DNA of 64,000 nucleotides from Amaurobius ferox (GCA_951213105.1 OX578148.1:142606043-142670042); one strand, 5' to 3'. Shown: positions 44,828-56,669, numbered from the stretch's first letter. The notes: generated by a model from the letters alone, not told the origin. Numbers and translations are program-made.

Positions 44828-46432
44828 CTAGCCGAATACCCGTTGAAAATCAACGGGCTCACAATAAGCAACCCCTGAATATTGTCATTTTTTTAAAAAA
44901 TTCGAGTTTCACATTTATTTGGCAAATCGAATATTTTAGTGTGCGGAACCCCCTAAAAAAGAAAATATTTTAAATTGCGCACGTCTTCCTTTCGAACTAT
45001 CTACCAGTACACCAAAGTAAAATCTCTATCTCATCCCGAAGCATACTATTTTACCATCTCCCCTTTCGAACGTTTTTCTGTGGAGCACACCCATAAATGA
45101 GCATTTTAGAAAATCTCTGTTCACCTTGGGTTTCTTATCAAATGATTGGCCCATATACCAAATATCGAGCCTCTATCACATTTAAAGGAAGCGTGTCTTA
45201 TTTATTCCGAAAATCGAACATATTGATGTTCGGCACCCCCTAAAGTTGGAAATCTGAAATTGCACTCTTTTTTACTTTCAAACTATCTACCAGTACACCA
45301 TATTTGATGTCTTTATTCTATCATGAAGCATATTTTTCTATCGCTTCATATTTCGAACATTTTTCTGTGTTGCACCCCCTTAAATGATCATTTTTGAAAA
45401 ACCGTAATAATCGTAGGTTTTTTTTATCAAATGATTACCCCATATACTAAATTTCAAGCCTCTATCACATTGTAAAGGAGGCGTTTTTCCCTTGTTCATC
45501 AAATCGAACATTTTAGTGTGCGGTTCCCTCTACAATAGCAAATGTTGGAAAGCTGAAATTGCACACTTTCTTCCTTTCTAACTATCTACACGTATACCAA
45601 ATTTGAAGTCTCTCTCATTGCGAAGCATGCCTTTTCTATCATTTCACCTTTCGAATGTTTTTCTGTGGAGTACCCACCCCCCTAAAATAGACATTTTTGA
45701 AAAACTCCATTCTTCTTGGGTTTTCTATTAAATAATTCGCCCATATACCAAATATCAAGCCTCTATCACGTTCTAAAAGGGGTGTTTCTACTTCATTCCG
45801 AAAATTGAACATTTTTGTGTGCGACACCCCCTAAAGTAGAAAATATTGGAAAACTGAAATTGTACACTTTTTTCCTTCCAAACTATCTACCCGTACACCA
45901 AAGTTCACATCTCTATCTCATCCCGAAGTATGGTTTCTTATCAATTCATCTTTCGAACGTTTTCCTCTGGAGCACCTCCTTAAACGAACGTTTTTGAAAA
46001 ATTATAATAATCTTGGGAGTTTTAATTAAATTATTATTCCATATACCAGATTTCAAGCCTCTATCAAATTTTAAAGGAGCCATTTTTCATTTATTCGGTA
46101 AATCGAACATTTTGATATACGGCACCCCCTTAAGTAGAAAATATTGGAAATCTGAAATTGCACACTTTCTTCCCTTCGAACGATGTACCCATACACCCAA
46201 TGTGAAGTCTCTCTTATCGCAAAGCATGCTTTCCTATCATTTCACTTTTTGAACATTTTGGTGTGAAGCACCTCCTCTAGAGAACGTTTTCGAGAAATTC
46301 AATTTTTCCAGGGGGTTTTATCGAACGACCGAGCCGTGTACCAAATTGCAAGTCTCTATCTATTCAATAAGTGCCTAAAAAAGCGTGAGAGACGGACAGA
46401 CAGACGGACACTTGACAATTAGTATATATAGG
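44828..46432 (-). mobile_element. Helitron array copy H4
   Basis: About 1605 bp. The 3' terminus is ...tattcggCTAG (44828-44831), preceded by the perfect hairpin cccgttga-tttt-caacggg. Its 5' end at 46432 reads cctatatatactaattg, in which the expected initial T is C. Plus-strand frames up to 134 codons across it are repeat by-products. Confidence 0.83.
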
Positions 46433-46600
46433 TAGATTGGGTGCTTCGAAATAGTTTTACATATTGTCATCCGGATATGCGGCCAATGTACAATTCAATG
46501 TGAAAAGCACTGTGCCGTGGATCTTTTGCATCCTTTTTTCACTGTGAACGAAGTGAATTCATTACATTATGCAAGAAAAATCGCGTGATGTCCCCATCCC
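46433..46600 (-). repeat. Dispersed repeat family B, copy 3 (5' part)
   Basis: In reverse it reads 'aaaagatccacgg', 'attgtacattgg', 'gtaaaactatttcgaagcac' and 'ccaat', matching about 15985-16063 of copy 1. It is the partner of 40530-41500 on the other side of the Helitron array. Confidence 0.65.
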
Positions 46601-47035
46601 ATTTTCTTAACCCGACAGACTAGGACTAAACTTGATATAATTATGCATGAAAGGGGTCGCTTTTGGATCCATGATCGAGAAACGTCATAATTTCAAGGAT
46701 TGTAGTGAAAAGAGGTCTCTGTGCTTTGCATGCAATATCGCATACTTTGACTTCGTATCAATCGAAATATTTCTGCAAGCCCTTTCGAATGAAGGGGGGC
46801 GCGCTAGAATTTCGATCATTTAGACCCACAGTACACTCTTTTCAAATTTTTCTCTTGCAAAATTTGCAAAAGAAAAAAAAAATCCCGAGTTACATTCTGG
46901 TATGGAAGGTTCGGGTCAAGTCCTACTCCTGTTCGTTATTTTAATTCTACTGTTGCGCAGAGAAGAAAATATTTCAAAATTTTTGAATTCGCGGTCAACG
47001 CAAAAATACATTTTAACGCGTTGATTACTGGTGTT
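46601..47035. other. Unassigned sequence
   Basis: No gene recognised; a 79-codon plus frame (46705-46944) has no motif. Confidence 0.4.
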
Positions 47036-47105
47036 TATTTTTAATATCTTTCAACATAGTTGTGAAGTGTTTATGACTTTGTTCTTTCCGTTCGCACGGT
47101 AACTA

Positions 47106-47149
<44 letters not shown>

Positions 47150-47720
47150 CTTTATCAAAATGAAATTTTAGTACGTTATTGAGGCGGTCTGTGGGATGTA
47201 AATGAATAATATCACCCAATTCGTTTTGGATGGAACCCGGGTTGAAAAAATCAAATACATTGAACCCTACGGAACTTCATTTTTCAAACGTTTTTTAAGC
47301 AAAGTTAACATTCACACATGGCTTCGTTACCTTACACCTTTCTGGTAGGTCGGACGGTCTGGGTTTCAACAACAACAACATGGCTTCGAAAATTTTAGGA
47401 AATTTTCAAATGATCATGTAAAATGTGTAAAAAAAAATTCATCAAAATAGGTTAAATAGATTTTTAAATAAAAATTGAAATAATAATGACATCCATATTA
47501 TATTAAGAGATCACTTCACTCATTGCAAAATAAAATAGGCATCCATTTTGTTTTCGCTTAGTGGAAATCATGATTTTGAAGGAACACTTATATTTATATT
47601 CAGTGTTGCATCCCTTCTAAAACCGTTTTATTTTTTATTTTAAATGATCACTGAACTTTGACTATTTTTACGAAGCCTCATTTTAACGTATGCAGAATGT
47701 AAACAAATGAAGCCATTGTA
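47036..47720 (-). repeat. Dispersed family DR-A, copy 2, with 41-nt A run
   Basis: Reverse complement of the DR-A 3' module, from 'gtgtttatgactttgttctt' to 'cattttaacgtatgcag'. The usual short A tract next to 'gactttatcaaaatg' is expanded to 41 A (47107-47147). It is interrupted by a SINE tail at 47327-47377. At about 47680-47687 it has an uninterrupted TTAA where copy 4 carries the piggyBac-like MITE. Confidence 0.85.
47327..47377 (+). mobile_element. (CAA)n SINE, 51-bp 3' tail
   Basis: ttaccttacacctttctggt, aggtcggacggtctgggttt, then (CAA)n. Flanked by the perfect 11-bp duplication acatggcttcg (47316-47326 and 47378-47388). It matches the last 50 bases of the 213-bp copy at 10869. Confidence 0.85.
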
Positions 47721-49159
47721 AGATAATGCGCACTTAAAATTGAAAGTTCTTCTCTTTGCAAGATGCTGAATAGACATCCTTTGAAGCATTTAATGCATTA
47801 GCACACACCTTTGAGCACACCTATTGAGTATCGACGAAATCAACTCAAGAAACCCACTTTCAATGAAAAACACGGATTAACCCTGGCTTAATAATGCATT
47901 GCAATCGAAACGTTTGGATCCTATTTCTGTATAAGAAAAGCCATCAGCTAGCTCTCTGTTTGTCACTTCCTATCGTCCGCAACTTACGAAAATCAGGCAT
48001 TCATTTAATATTCTGAATCCAAATAGAATTATTTGGACTGCTATGGGTCACATATATCTTTGACTGCTATGGGTTGTTAGGGATCTAGAAAGGCGTTCAT
48101 GTCCCAGATTGGACAGTATGGTTCACATAGTATTGCGAATGGAAGGAAGGTTTTACATACATACCTTTATGCTGAGGACGAGCTTAACGTACAGTCGTCT
48201 AGGATAGAGTTACTTAATATAAGTGGAGCACTTTATCCGGAGGATAGAGTTTAGAGTTATCAGACTTCCTCAACAAACCACTTGGATGAGGCTTATTTGA
48301 ACGAATTCCTAGTGTCTGAAATTCCATTGTATGGGCAACCGGATAGATGTTAGTTTTTCAACTTATTCCGCAAACATGCTACTTAAATAACGTCGGTCAC
48401 TTGCCGCTGAATGAAAAAACGTTTCTTTTCTCAGATCACACGAATGGTTAGAAAATGAATTGATTTCCTTTTCATTATTGCAAGAAGCGTTACAAGAAGA
48501 TGCTAATACAAAATCATCGGGGAAAAAATATACCATCCAGCAAGAGCTTTTATTGGGTGTGATTTGTTTCTCGCGTCGAGTACGAGGTAAAGAGCGAATC
48601 TTCTTCGGCGATTGGAAAAAAAAAAGGATAGAAGTTCTCTGGCCAAAACTCATTATCATACACAATCACTCATGAAATATTCATGGCGGACAAAGAGGCG
48701 CACTTTGGTTCGGGTTCTGGAGAACCCTCCGAGCTGGCCTTACGCGAGGATAGCTTCTCGCTGACTTGGGGATTTGGGGAAAATCTGGGCTTCCACTGCC
48801 ACCCAATCCCTGTTGTATTTCCATAATTGCGTATGAACAAAGATAATGCTTTAGAGTCAAGTACAGCCATACTGTGGAGTGGAGAATTTCCTATATTCAA
48901 ATCACTAAACCGAGAGAGTAACTGTAAAAGAGACCGTACTGCGGCCATTGCGATAGTAGATCCGGCTCGTACTTGTCGTGATCTCCTCCTGTTCAGTGCC
49001 TCACAACTCTGTAGAAAGGGGTCGGGGAAAAAAGCAGTACCTATGGTTATAAATACAATTTCAAATTTTGTTTGAAATAGAAATTCTTTAAGCAGAACAG
49101 ATGATTTCATCTTGTATTGTTAGTAAAAGGTATCTTTGGCAAGAAAGATATGCATATAA
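47721..49159. other. Unassigned sequence
   Basis: No gene can be supported. The longest frame, 48670-49110 on the minus strand (146 codons), lies in GC-richer DNA and shows no known domain or signal peptide. Overlapping opposite-strand frames make it doubtful. Confidence 0.35.
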
Positions 49160-49278
49160 CACTTGCAGAGTCCACTTCGACGCCATTTCGTCGCAGTATC
49201 TCAAAGATAGAGCGTCGGTTGGCCCGTTCGAAGATCCAGGGTTCGATTCCCGGTTGGGGCGGCAAGGTTCTTGACACA
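49160..49278 (+). mobile_element. tRNA-derived SINE, copy with degraded A box
   Basis: Leader 'gcagagtccacttcgacgcc', then 'gtcgcagtatctcaaagatagagcg' in place of the A-box region, and an intact B box 'ggttcgattcc' with 'cccggttggggcg'. The trailer is 'gcaaggttcttgacac'. The family is the same as at 35988. Confidence 0.8.
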
Positions 49279-51369
49279 CTCATTAACAAATGAACTTGTA
49301 ACATTTCCATTTGAGGGCTACGAGGGATCCGTACATCATTTTAGACGCTCACTGAAACTGTGAGAAAATGTTTAGAATATCTACAGTGTTGGACATTTTA
49401 CACAGAGAGTCGAAACAATTGAAATTCCTGTCAGAAAAACAAAAAGTTCGGAGATACAAGAATGATGCTAGTTGTGTGTGAAAGAAATGGGTGTCGCAGC
49501 ACGATTCCATACCGAAGCAAGAACGCGTCTGTCTAGATCTACCTCCACCCTTTTATCCTGAAGAACAGGAGCTCATGTTTTCAGATGGCCTTAACATTTC
49601 GTACATTATTTTTAAAGACTAATGGCTTCATACTAGCCAATCCAAAGTTTTCTTGCATTTTATATAATTCCGCATTTTATTATTCATTTGTATCTCGGTT
49701 TAGAGTTACAACCTTTTGGATCGGAGTCTATTGAGAGGATCGCTCTATATCTATGCGATTGGATTGTTTTAATAGGTAGAATTTTATATTTACTTTGCTC
49801 TTCCCGAGTTTCGGTAATTTCTTGATGGAAGGAGGGATTAATGGTCTGAAAGCATTTGCATAATCGGTGTCGCTTCTTCCTGGCTGAACATTTGCAAGCA
49901 CATTGCTGAAGGTAGAAAGGGGAATCAGCTGGCCGTAATTGGAAGTAATATATCTCACAATACACTAACTAACTTAAAAATGGCTTGCAATTTACAAAGA
50001 AGTAATCAAAAGAAATTCAAACATAATGAGCGAATTTAAATGCATGTTACTGGTCATCGAGCTAAAGATAATCGACAAATATCAATGGTATAGAATCGAA
50101 AATAGGAATACAAAAAATACCAAGCATTAAAGTTTGCACGTGGAAAGGCTTAAGAATGGTTCATTTCGAAAAAATTATTTTTCAAGCCCAAATATTTAAT
50201 CGAAATGAACACAAAAATGCTTGCTTCTGAAACACGAGATAGATTTTATCTATAAACTCGTGTTATTTGGACGACAAGCATAAAGATTGAAAAAACAGAT
50301 AGGAAACATAAATACCTGAAAATACACCCCAAATGTACGACCATGACGAGCCATAAATGACAAGACCAATGTTGCCATTCGCTAGAGATCTACTGTTGCC
50401 AATTGTGAGTAAATAATAACAATACTGCGTAAAGGCTGTAAAATGTGATATTCTACAGTAAAAGCTGCAAAATAAAAGGATGAAAATACATAATGTATAT
50501 TCAAGAGAATGTAGATGTATGGCTAAAATAAGTCAGTAAGGAGAGATAGTTTGGAGAATTTTATGCTATATATATATATATATATATATATTATTTACCG
50601 TAGTTTATGCATAGTTTTCGATTAAAAATTTCAATTTTTATTTATAGATATATATATTATAGTTTGAAAATCCAATGATAGAAAATAGAGAGAAGTTGCA
50701 ACCCAAAAGTCCTAACTTCCTAACTTTAAAAAATGCCCACATAATAAAAAGACGTATTAAATAGAGAGTCATCCATCAAATGGAAAAAATACAAATGGCT
50801 AGTCATCAAATTAAAGATAATCAATAAATATCAATGGAATGAAATCGATAATTGTATGCAAAAATTATGCTTCGGAAAACGAGAATTAGCTGAATATTTC
50901 CGAAATAAAGCTGGAATTTCCATGAAAGCTTGTTGATCAACCCAGTGGCTGAAAAGAATAAGCTAAATGTTTTGTAGGATGGGTAGGATGGACCTTCACG
51001 ATTTCGATAGAAAAGCAGAGCCGGGTTGTTTATCCAAGGGGACAAAGTGGTTGGTCTCAGGGATATTTTTCTACGATGAAGCAGAGTCGCCACCAGGATT
51101 ATACGATTGAAGAGGCGAATCCCTCTTCCATCGTGGCTGAATCTCATTCTCAGGGTACAAGAATGCGTCCGAATTTCTAGATGACTAACATCTTCATTTA
51201 AAAGCATCTATAAGAGTAAAGAAGAACACTATGCAGTAAATGGTTCGATAACTATCTTACAAAGCCGATACTATTCTCAAAACACTGACGTACCTCGAAG
51301 TGCAATTGAGCTCGTATCACGTCAACTCGCTCCAATTGAGCGATAACTTCCTTATAGACTTGTAAATAA
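49279..51369. other. Unassigned sequence
   Basis: No recognisable gene. It contains a short (TA)n run at about 50570-50592 and several minus frames (49684-49965, 50821-51207) without a family motif. Confidence 0.4.
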
Positions 51370-52640
51370 AAATTTTTAAAAAGTGCTTGTATCTCCGAAA
51401 CCAATCGATATTTCGAGAAAGCTCTAGTGAATTCGGAAACTCACCAAAAGTCGCCCCATCTGGCGATCTTGCCCGGAAAAATCGCCAAAGTCTGGTAACC
51501 TTACTTTCACGTAATAGGGATGGCTGCCTACAAAAGTGTTTTCCGCCTGTGGGGACAGAGCAGCGAAGGCATTTTGCATGTTCGCAACAATATGCTAGAT
51601 GCAGTTCGTCCTCTGATCAGAATGGATGAGCGAAGAAACCCCGTAAAGACCTATCCACTTCACAAAGGGTCGTAGACTTGTGGTCAAGGATTGCGTAGGA
51701 AACAGTCTATTACGACTAGGATGTATTAAGGTCGTGGATGTATCTGTTAAGCCAAAAATTTCTAGGGCAGTTCTCTGGAAAGAAGCTCCGACATTGTAGC
51801 AGACGCGTTTTCTTCTTCGGTCCAATCCGAGCGCCTCAACAGCGGACCTCGCATCGCACCAGAAGAAGCGCTCACAAACTTTTTACTGTTCTTTGCTTAT
51901 TCTAAAATGTGCTCCAGTAGGGCTGTCGTTGAATATCTTTTAGTCTGCTAGACGGACACTCCGAAAAGTCATTTGCATCATCACTCTCTCATTTACGGTA
52001 TACTACTTCGTTCCTCAAGTGCAGAGAATCTCACAGTGCCCAGCACCGTTTCGTTTCAGGTGAGAAGCGGAAAATTTCTTGTCAAGTTGGCATCCAATTC
52101 TGTAGTTCTTCGTGGATCCAGATTGACTGCAGATCTCTGTTCTAGAAAATGGATCCATCAGCTGACCTCTTTAAATGCCGAATTTCCATTTCAGCCAAAG
52201 GGATACTTTCTGAAGCGGTCCGTAGTACATTGTTTTAAAGTCAGAAGCAAATCCATGTTTAAAAAATCCATTCGCGAGAATGCACGAATCAACGTTATCG
52301 TCCTCAAGTAAACCGGAAGATAGATTACTATAGATTACGATAGATTACTATAGACCACAGTAAATTGATAGATACTGCCCCGGACGTGCAGTCTTAAAAA
52401 CGGGGTAGTGCTACCAACATACAAATTGTCTTTGCGGCTCTCTGAGTTGAGTTCCCACAAGTGGGAAATACTTTAGCAGGCAGTCATTCCTATTACGTGA
52501 AAGTAGTTTTGCGACTTTTCAGGACAGGGTTGCCAGATTTAGTAAAATATCGCTAATATTTCGAGTTTTGGTGAATTTCTGAATCAACTAGAACTTTCTC
52601 GAAGTATCGCCTTGTTTTGGAGATACAAGCGCTTTCTAGA
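51370..52640. mobile_element. Element with long inverted terminal repeats, unclassified
   Basis: The left 51376-51542 and right 52448-52632 match in inverted orientation: 'gcttgtatctcc.aaac', 'cgata.ttcgagaaag', 'ttca..aa.tcaccaaaa', 'ctttcacgtaatagg.atg'. The 0.9-kb middle has no recognised transposase; frames at 51595-51825 (minus) and 51973-52311 (plus) show no motif. No target duplication was identified. It could be a non-autonomous DNA element or an inverted duplication. Confidence 0.65.
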
Positions 52641-52776
52641 AATTTCTATGGAGGGTCTATGAGGAGTTGGAGAGAGTTGGCGCAATGCAAGGTAAATGGA
52701 ATTATGAGGTAGATACATCCGTGTTTTGAGCATAGTATCTGCCATTTTGGTACATAGATTGAGAATATAAGTAGGA

Positions 52777-52930
52777 TACAAACCTAGAATACAAATCTGA
52801 TAGGTAGATAGATACAAACCTAGAATACAAATCTGATAGGTAGATAGATGCAAACTTAGAATACAAATCTGATAGGTAGATAGATACAAACCTAGAATAC
52901 AAATCTGATAGGTAGATAGATACAAACCTG
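52777..52930. repeat. 36-bp tandem repeat, about four copies
   Basis: Unit acaaacctagaatacaaatc then tgataggtagatagat. Copies are nearly identical, with two changes in the third. On the minus strand it yields a 12-residue repeat ('LGLYLSTYQICI'), which inflates a 223-codon frame (52584-53255) that has no other support. Confidence 0.93.
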
Positions 52931-53340
52931 AAATAGTTCTCTGTAAATGGTGTGATTCGCTTCTAAATGCAAAATTAATTTTACATTTTAAAATGTACGT
53001 AGGGTTTAATGACAAAGAAAACTCGAGCAATCTGTCAAATCGAGCAACTCGAGCAAATAACACAATAATGCAGCATACGGCTGTTTCAGGGATTTGCTGG
53101 CAAGAGAACAAGCAAACAAACCCGAAGTCGAAAAGGGGAGTGGATGCAATATGAAGAAACAGAGCGTTTATATAACTAAAACCTAGATTAAAAAAGAGCC
53201 AGTCAGAAAGCCGGAGGAAAAGCAGTCCAGCCAATCTGTAAACGGGAAGTAACACGCAAGATGGGCGTGCGCCAGAACACTACAGGAATATCTCCACAAG
53301 ACGAGTCAGGACTTCGCTCGTTCTTATCCGGACTTGAACA
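52931..53340. other. Unassigned sequence
   Basis: No recognisable gene or repeat. Confidence 0.35.
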
Positions 53341-53760
53341 ACACCGAACGAAGTCCGAGCAGGTGAAGGAGGCCTAACAAACAATCAGATGACTTGGCAC
53401 ACGCCGATAGAGAACGCAAGGAGTGCAAGGACCTAGTCACAAACTGGGCTTCAGTACTACTGAAGGGCCACGCCACAGAAAAAATCCAACTGCAGAAGGC
53501 GAGTTTGAAAAGCCTCTTACAGAAATTCGAACGAAGTGGCAAGAAAGCTGGACGGCATTGGGAAAGGGCCGGCAAACACATGCCAAATATCACAGCAGAA
53601 AGACACTCGCCATTCTTCACATAACACGGCCCTTTCCTGCACAAAATGGGGTAATTTTGCCACCGTCATCTGTGTCTGTGGAGATATCGGCAATACACTG
53701 CACTACGGCCAACTTCGAAATTTCATGTCAGAGCCCCAACAATGGTAAACAATGCAGTCT
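53341..53760 (+). pseudogene. R1/I-type LINE ORF2, C-terminal remnant
   Basis: Across two frames the text gives 'KWQESWTALGKGRQTHAKYH', matching the 'WQxxWDxxxKGRxTY' block after the RNase H domain of R1/I-type LINEs. It is followed by 'ICVCGDIGNTLHYGQL', matching the C-terminal 'CxCGxxGTxxHY' zinc-knuckle block of the same proteins in arthropods. Frameshifts and stops lie between the blocks and no RT is present. A 228-codon frame here (53423-54109) mixes these remnants with unrelated text downstream. The LINE could be of the class that mobilises SINEs, but there is no evidence that it drove the ones in this window. Confidence 0.55.
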
Positions 53761-54206
53761 GGGCAAGAGGGTTTTAAACACTCGACGACACAGCAGAGAT
53801 GAGCGAAACAGTGGAAGACAATACACACAACAAAACCCACACAGCACCATTCAACACTTAATATTCACAGGGCTCACAAACATGGAAGCCCAGATAACAG
53901 CCATAACAGAACTAATTCTACAACTACTTTCTTGCAAAACTTTCTCCCATAGCACACTTTCAACCAGACGCCTGCGAGCGTCAGATCGAAAACATCGCCA
54001 GACGCCGATGACAGAAAACAACACATACCACGAAAATGCAAGCAGCAAGTTTTTTTTTCGGGGAGGGGGGGGGGGACAAATTAATGCAAATAGCACTGGA
54101 ACCAACTAGAATAGACTTCAATAAGTGCCGTCTGATCAGCGGGCACAAAACCAAGGCCGGGACTCTCACAGGATGGTAGATGCCTGACCAGACCAATATG
54201 CAGAGG

Positions 54207-55250
54207 ACATGCACAATGCCCACAAGGAGGATTGAATACCCCCCCATGGCCATCCAGGCTCCCAGACCTTTCACGCATTGAACACGTCCGGGACACGTTG
54301 GAACGGTAATTGTAGCCTTCTCTTGAATACCACCGAATGAGCTAACCAGTTGGAACGTATGTGTCAGAATCTTCCGCAAAGGGACATAAGCAACTTAACT
54401 GACTCTATGCACAATGTCTACGAGGATTGAATACCCTCCCATGGCCATCCAGGCTCCCAGACCTTCGTGCATTGAACACGCCCGGGGCACGTTGGAACGG
54501 TAATTGTAGCCTTCTCTTGAATACCACCGAATGAGCTAACCAGTTGGAACGTATGTTGAAGACCCAGACCGTCCGACTCGTCCAGAGGACTAAGAGCAGC
54601 TATTTGGACGGCCGGAGTTGGAACGTATGTGTCAGAATCTTCCGCAAAGGGACATAAGCAACTTAACTGACTCTATGCACAATGTCTACGAGGATTGAAT
54701 ACCCTCCCATGGCCATCCAGGCTCCCAGACCTTCGCGCATTGAACACGCCCGGGGCACGTTGGAACGGTAATTGTAGCCTTCTTTTGAATACCACCGAAT
54801 GAGCTAACCAGTTGGAACGTATGTGTCAGAATCTTCCGCAAAGGGACATAAGCAACTTAACTGACTCTATGCACAATGTCTACGAGGATTGAATACCCTC
54901 CCATGGCCATCCAGGCTCCCAGACCTTCGCGCATTGAACACGCCCGGGGCATGTTGGAACGGTAATTGTAGCCTTCTCTTGAATACCACCGAATGAGCTA
55001 ACCAGTTGGAACGCATGTGTCAGAATCTTCCGCAAAGGGACATAAGCAACTTAACTGACTCTATGCACAATGTCTACGAGGATTGAATACCCTCCCATGG
55101 CCATCCAGGCTCCCAGACCTTCGCGCATTGAACACGTCCGGGACACGTTGGAACGGTAATTGTAGCCTTCTCTTGAATACCATCGAATGAGCTAACCAGT
55201 TGGAACGTATGTGGCAGAATCTTCGGCAAAGAGACATAAGCAATTTAACT
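54207..55250 (+). repeat. 194-bp tandem array derived from a Tc1 transposase
   Basis: Five monomers, starting at 54207, 54401, 54669, 54863 and 55057. Spacing is exactly 194 bp except in monomer 2, which is 268 bp because a 60-bp SINE tail plus its 14-bp target duplication inserted there. Each monomer reads 'PWPSRLPDLSRIEHVRDTLER' or near it (family block 'WPSRSPDLSPIEHVWD', with the catalytic glutamate). After a stop and a frame change it reads 'ANQLERMCQNLPQRDISN' and 'LTDSM', the Tc1 C-terminal region. Monomers differ at only a few positions, so expansion is recent relative to the decay of the gene. Overlapping minus frames are by-products. Confidence 0.9.
54557..54616 (-). mobile_element. 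(CAA)n SINE, 60-bp 3' tail inside the tandem array
   Basis: In reverse it carries the family's terminal ccgtcc...ggacgg stem followed by tctgggtcttca. Flanked by the perfect 14-bp duplication gttggaacgtatgt (54543-54556 and 54617-54630). Almost identical to the copy at 59834 (one visible difference in the shared part). Confidence 0.9.
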
Positions 55251-55313
55251 GACTCTATGCCTCACCGAATATCGGCTTGTATAGCTGTCAGGGGAGAATT
55301 TACCCCTTATTAA
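55251..55313 (+). pseudogene. Tc1 transposase authentic C-terminus
   Basis: Directly after monomer 5 the frame continues 'DSMPHRISACIAVRGEFTPY' and stops with TAA at 55311-55313. This matches the usual end of Tc1 proteins ('RRIxACIxARGGxTPY'). In the other monomers the text after 'DSM' instead jumps back to upstream transposase sequence, which places the tandem junction right after that codon. Confidence 0.8.
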
Positions 55314-56669
55314 AATGTTATCTTCTTGTTAACAGCATTTCTTAATAAAACATTTTTATCTCTCCCAAATTCTAATCATTTGCATATCTCCTCAAACGAT
55401 ACACATATGCATATGCCGATTTCCGCGGCTTTAGCTCAATTTGTTATGGGTGTTTATATTTTTTTGCAGCAGGATGTATATATAATTAAGAATGTCACTA
55501 AATTTTATATTACAGAAAAAAGCCCAATGAACAATATCATAAATATGTTACTTATATCCCCAATTTCATTACTATTTATACGTTAAAGTACTAACATGAG
55601 AATTTTGAAAATGAGGATTCAATATAAATTGACATATATAAATATTTTAACGGCATGAAGTGAAGGCTAGTAAGCAATCAACGAAGATGGACTATAAACA
55701 ATGAGTTATTCTAAAATAGATAGAACGTGGCGAAAAAAGAGGAATATCGTTAGAATTAAGTTGGGTGTTAATTAAAAATATATTCTTTATCAAGACTGAA
55801 CATCTTTTCTAAATTAACCAAAACAAATGTTTGTTTCTGACTATGGCAATAGTTAGTTACTATGAACAGTTAGTTACTATGTATGATATGCTCAATCGAC
55901 AAGCATAATTAGAAAAATAAGATACCCCATAGAAGGTGCAGTATCAGTATTTTAGCAAACTTGTATAGTTATTATTATGAAAATAAATTTATATCTAATG
56001 CCTATAGAATTTATCAGAGAATTTTAAGTCGATGATTTAATTTTCCATTATTTAAAGGATACAAATTATATCAATATTTATTTTTACCCAACTGACCTAC
56101 AATGAATCCCTAACGAGCCTAGTGTTAGTCAAAATGTTAATTATTTAGATCTAAATTCAAGCTCAGATCCCCACAATAATAAAAGAAAAATCTGATGTGA
56201 TTTTCGCTGCAGACTTAAATTCATTTTCTCTTTATTTTTGTGATAATTCGTTAAATTGAGTTGAATTGCATAAAATAACACTGAATTAATTTAATTCAAT
56301 TTTCGTTTTCATTTGGTAACTGGAAATGTTTTCAAAGGCTGGGTATCAAAAATGCAAAAAAACCCTCAAATGTCTCGAAAATTTTCAGTCCTAGAGTAAT
56401 GAGGTTGGTCTTATTCTTTTGCTCGTCAAAAATGACGTATAAGACAGGTGTAGCGATTTGGCGTCGCCGTGGTCCCGAACCAGGGACCTGCAAAAGCTAG
56501 CTCCTGCTCTGTTCTTATAATTCGGTTACTGGCTCGTGTGGCATCTTTGATAGATGTCTTTGCTGCCGCACAGGCATTTAATGGATACATTTGAGCACAC
56601 GTAGTCTTTTATTTCAGATTTTGACGATTTTCGCGAGCCATTTCGTAAAAAAGGACAAGTTCACTTTTC
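55314..56669. other. Unassigned sequence
   Basis: No recognisable gene. Near 56483-56500 the inverted repeat ggtccc/gggacc closes a 6-base loop; a tRNA fold was considered but the acceptor partner is missing. Confidence 0.4.

Noticed and set aside
41505..46432. Ordinary 1.6-kb satellite array
   Set aside because: The unit has Helitron ends (hairpin plus CTAG), and a solitary copy at 34296 sits precisely between A and T, so a Helitron array explains it better.
48670..49110. 146-codon minus-strand frame as a host gene
   Set aside because: No domain, signal peptide or conserved motif could be recognised, and other frames overlap it; left as unassigned.
52584..53255. 223-codon minus-strand frame
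   Set aside because: Its length comes partly from the 36-bp tandem repeat and partly from the inverted end of the 51370 element; no family motif.
53423..54109. 228-codon plus-strand protein
   Set aside because: Only short blocks match LINE C-terminal motifs, these occur in more than one frame, and the tail ends in a G-run artefact.
56470..56520. tRNA fragment near the ggtccc/gggacc hairpin
   Set aside because: The loop is six bases, with no matching acceptor or D arm; treated as a simple inverted repeat.
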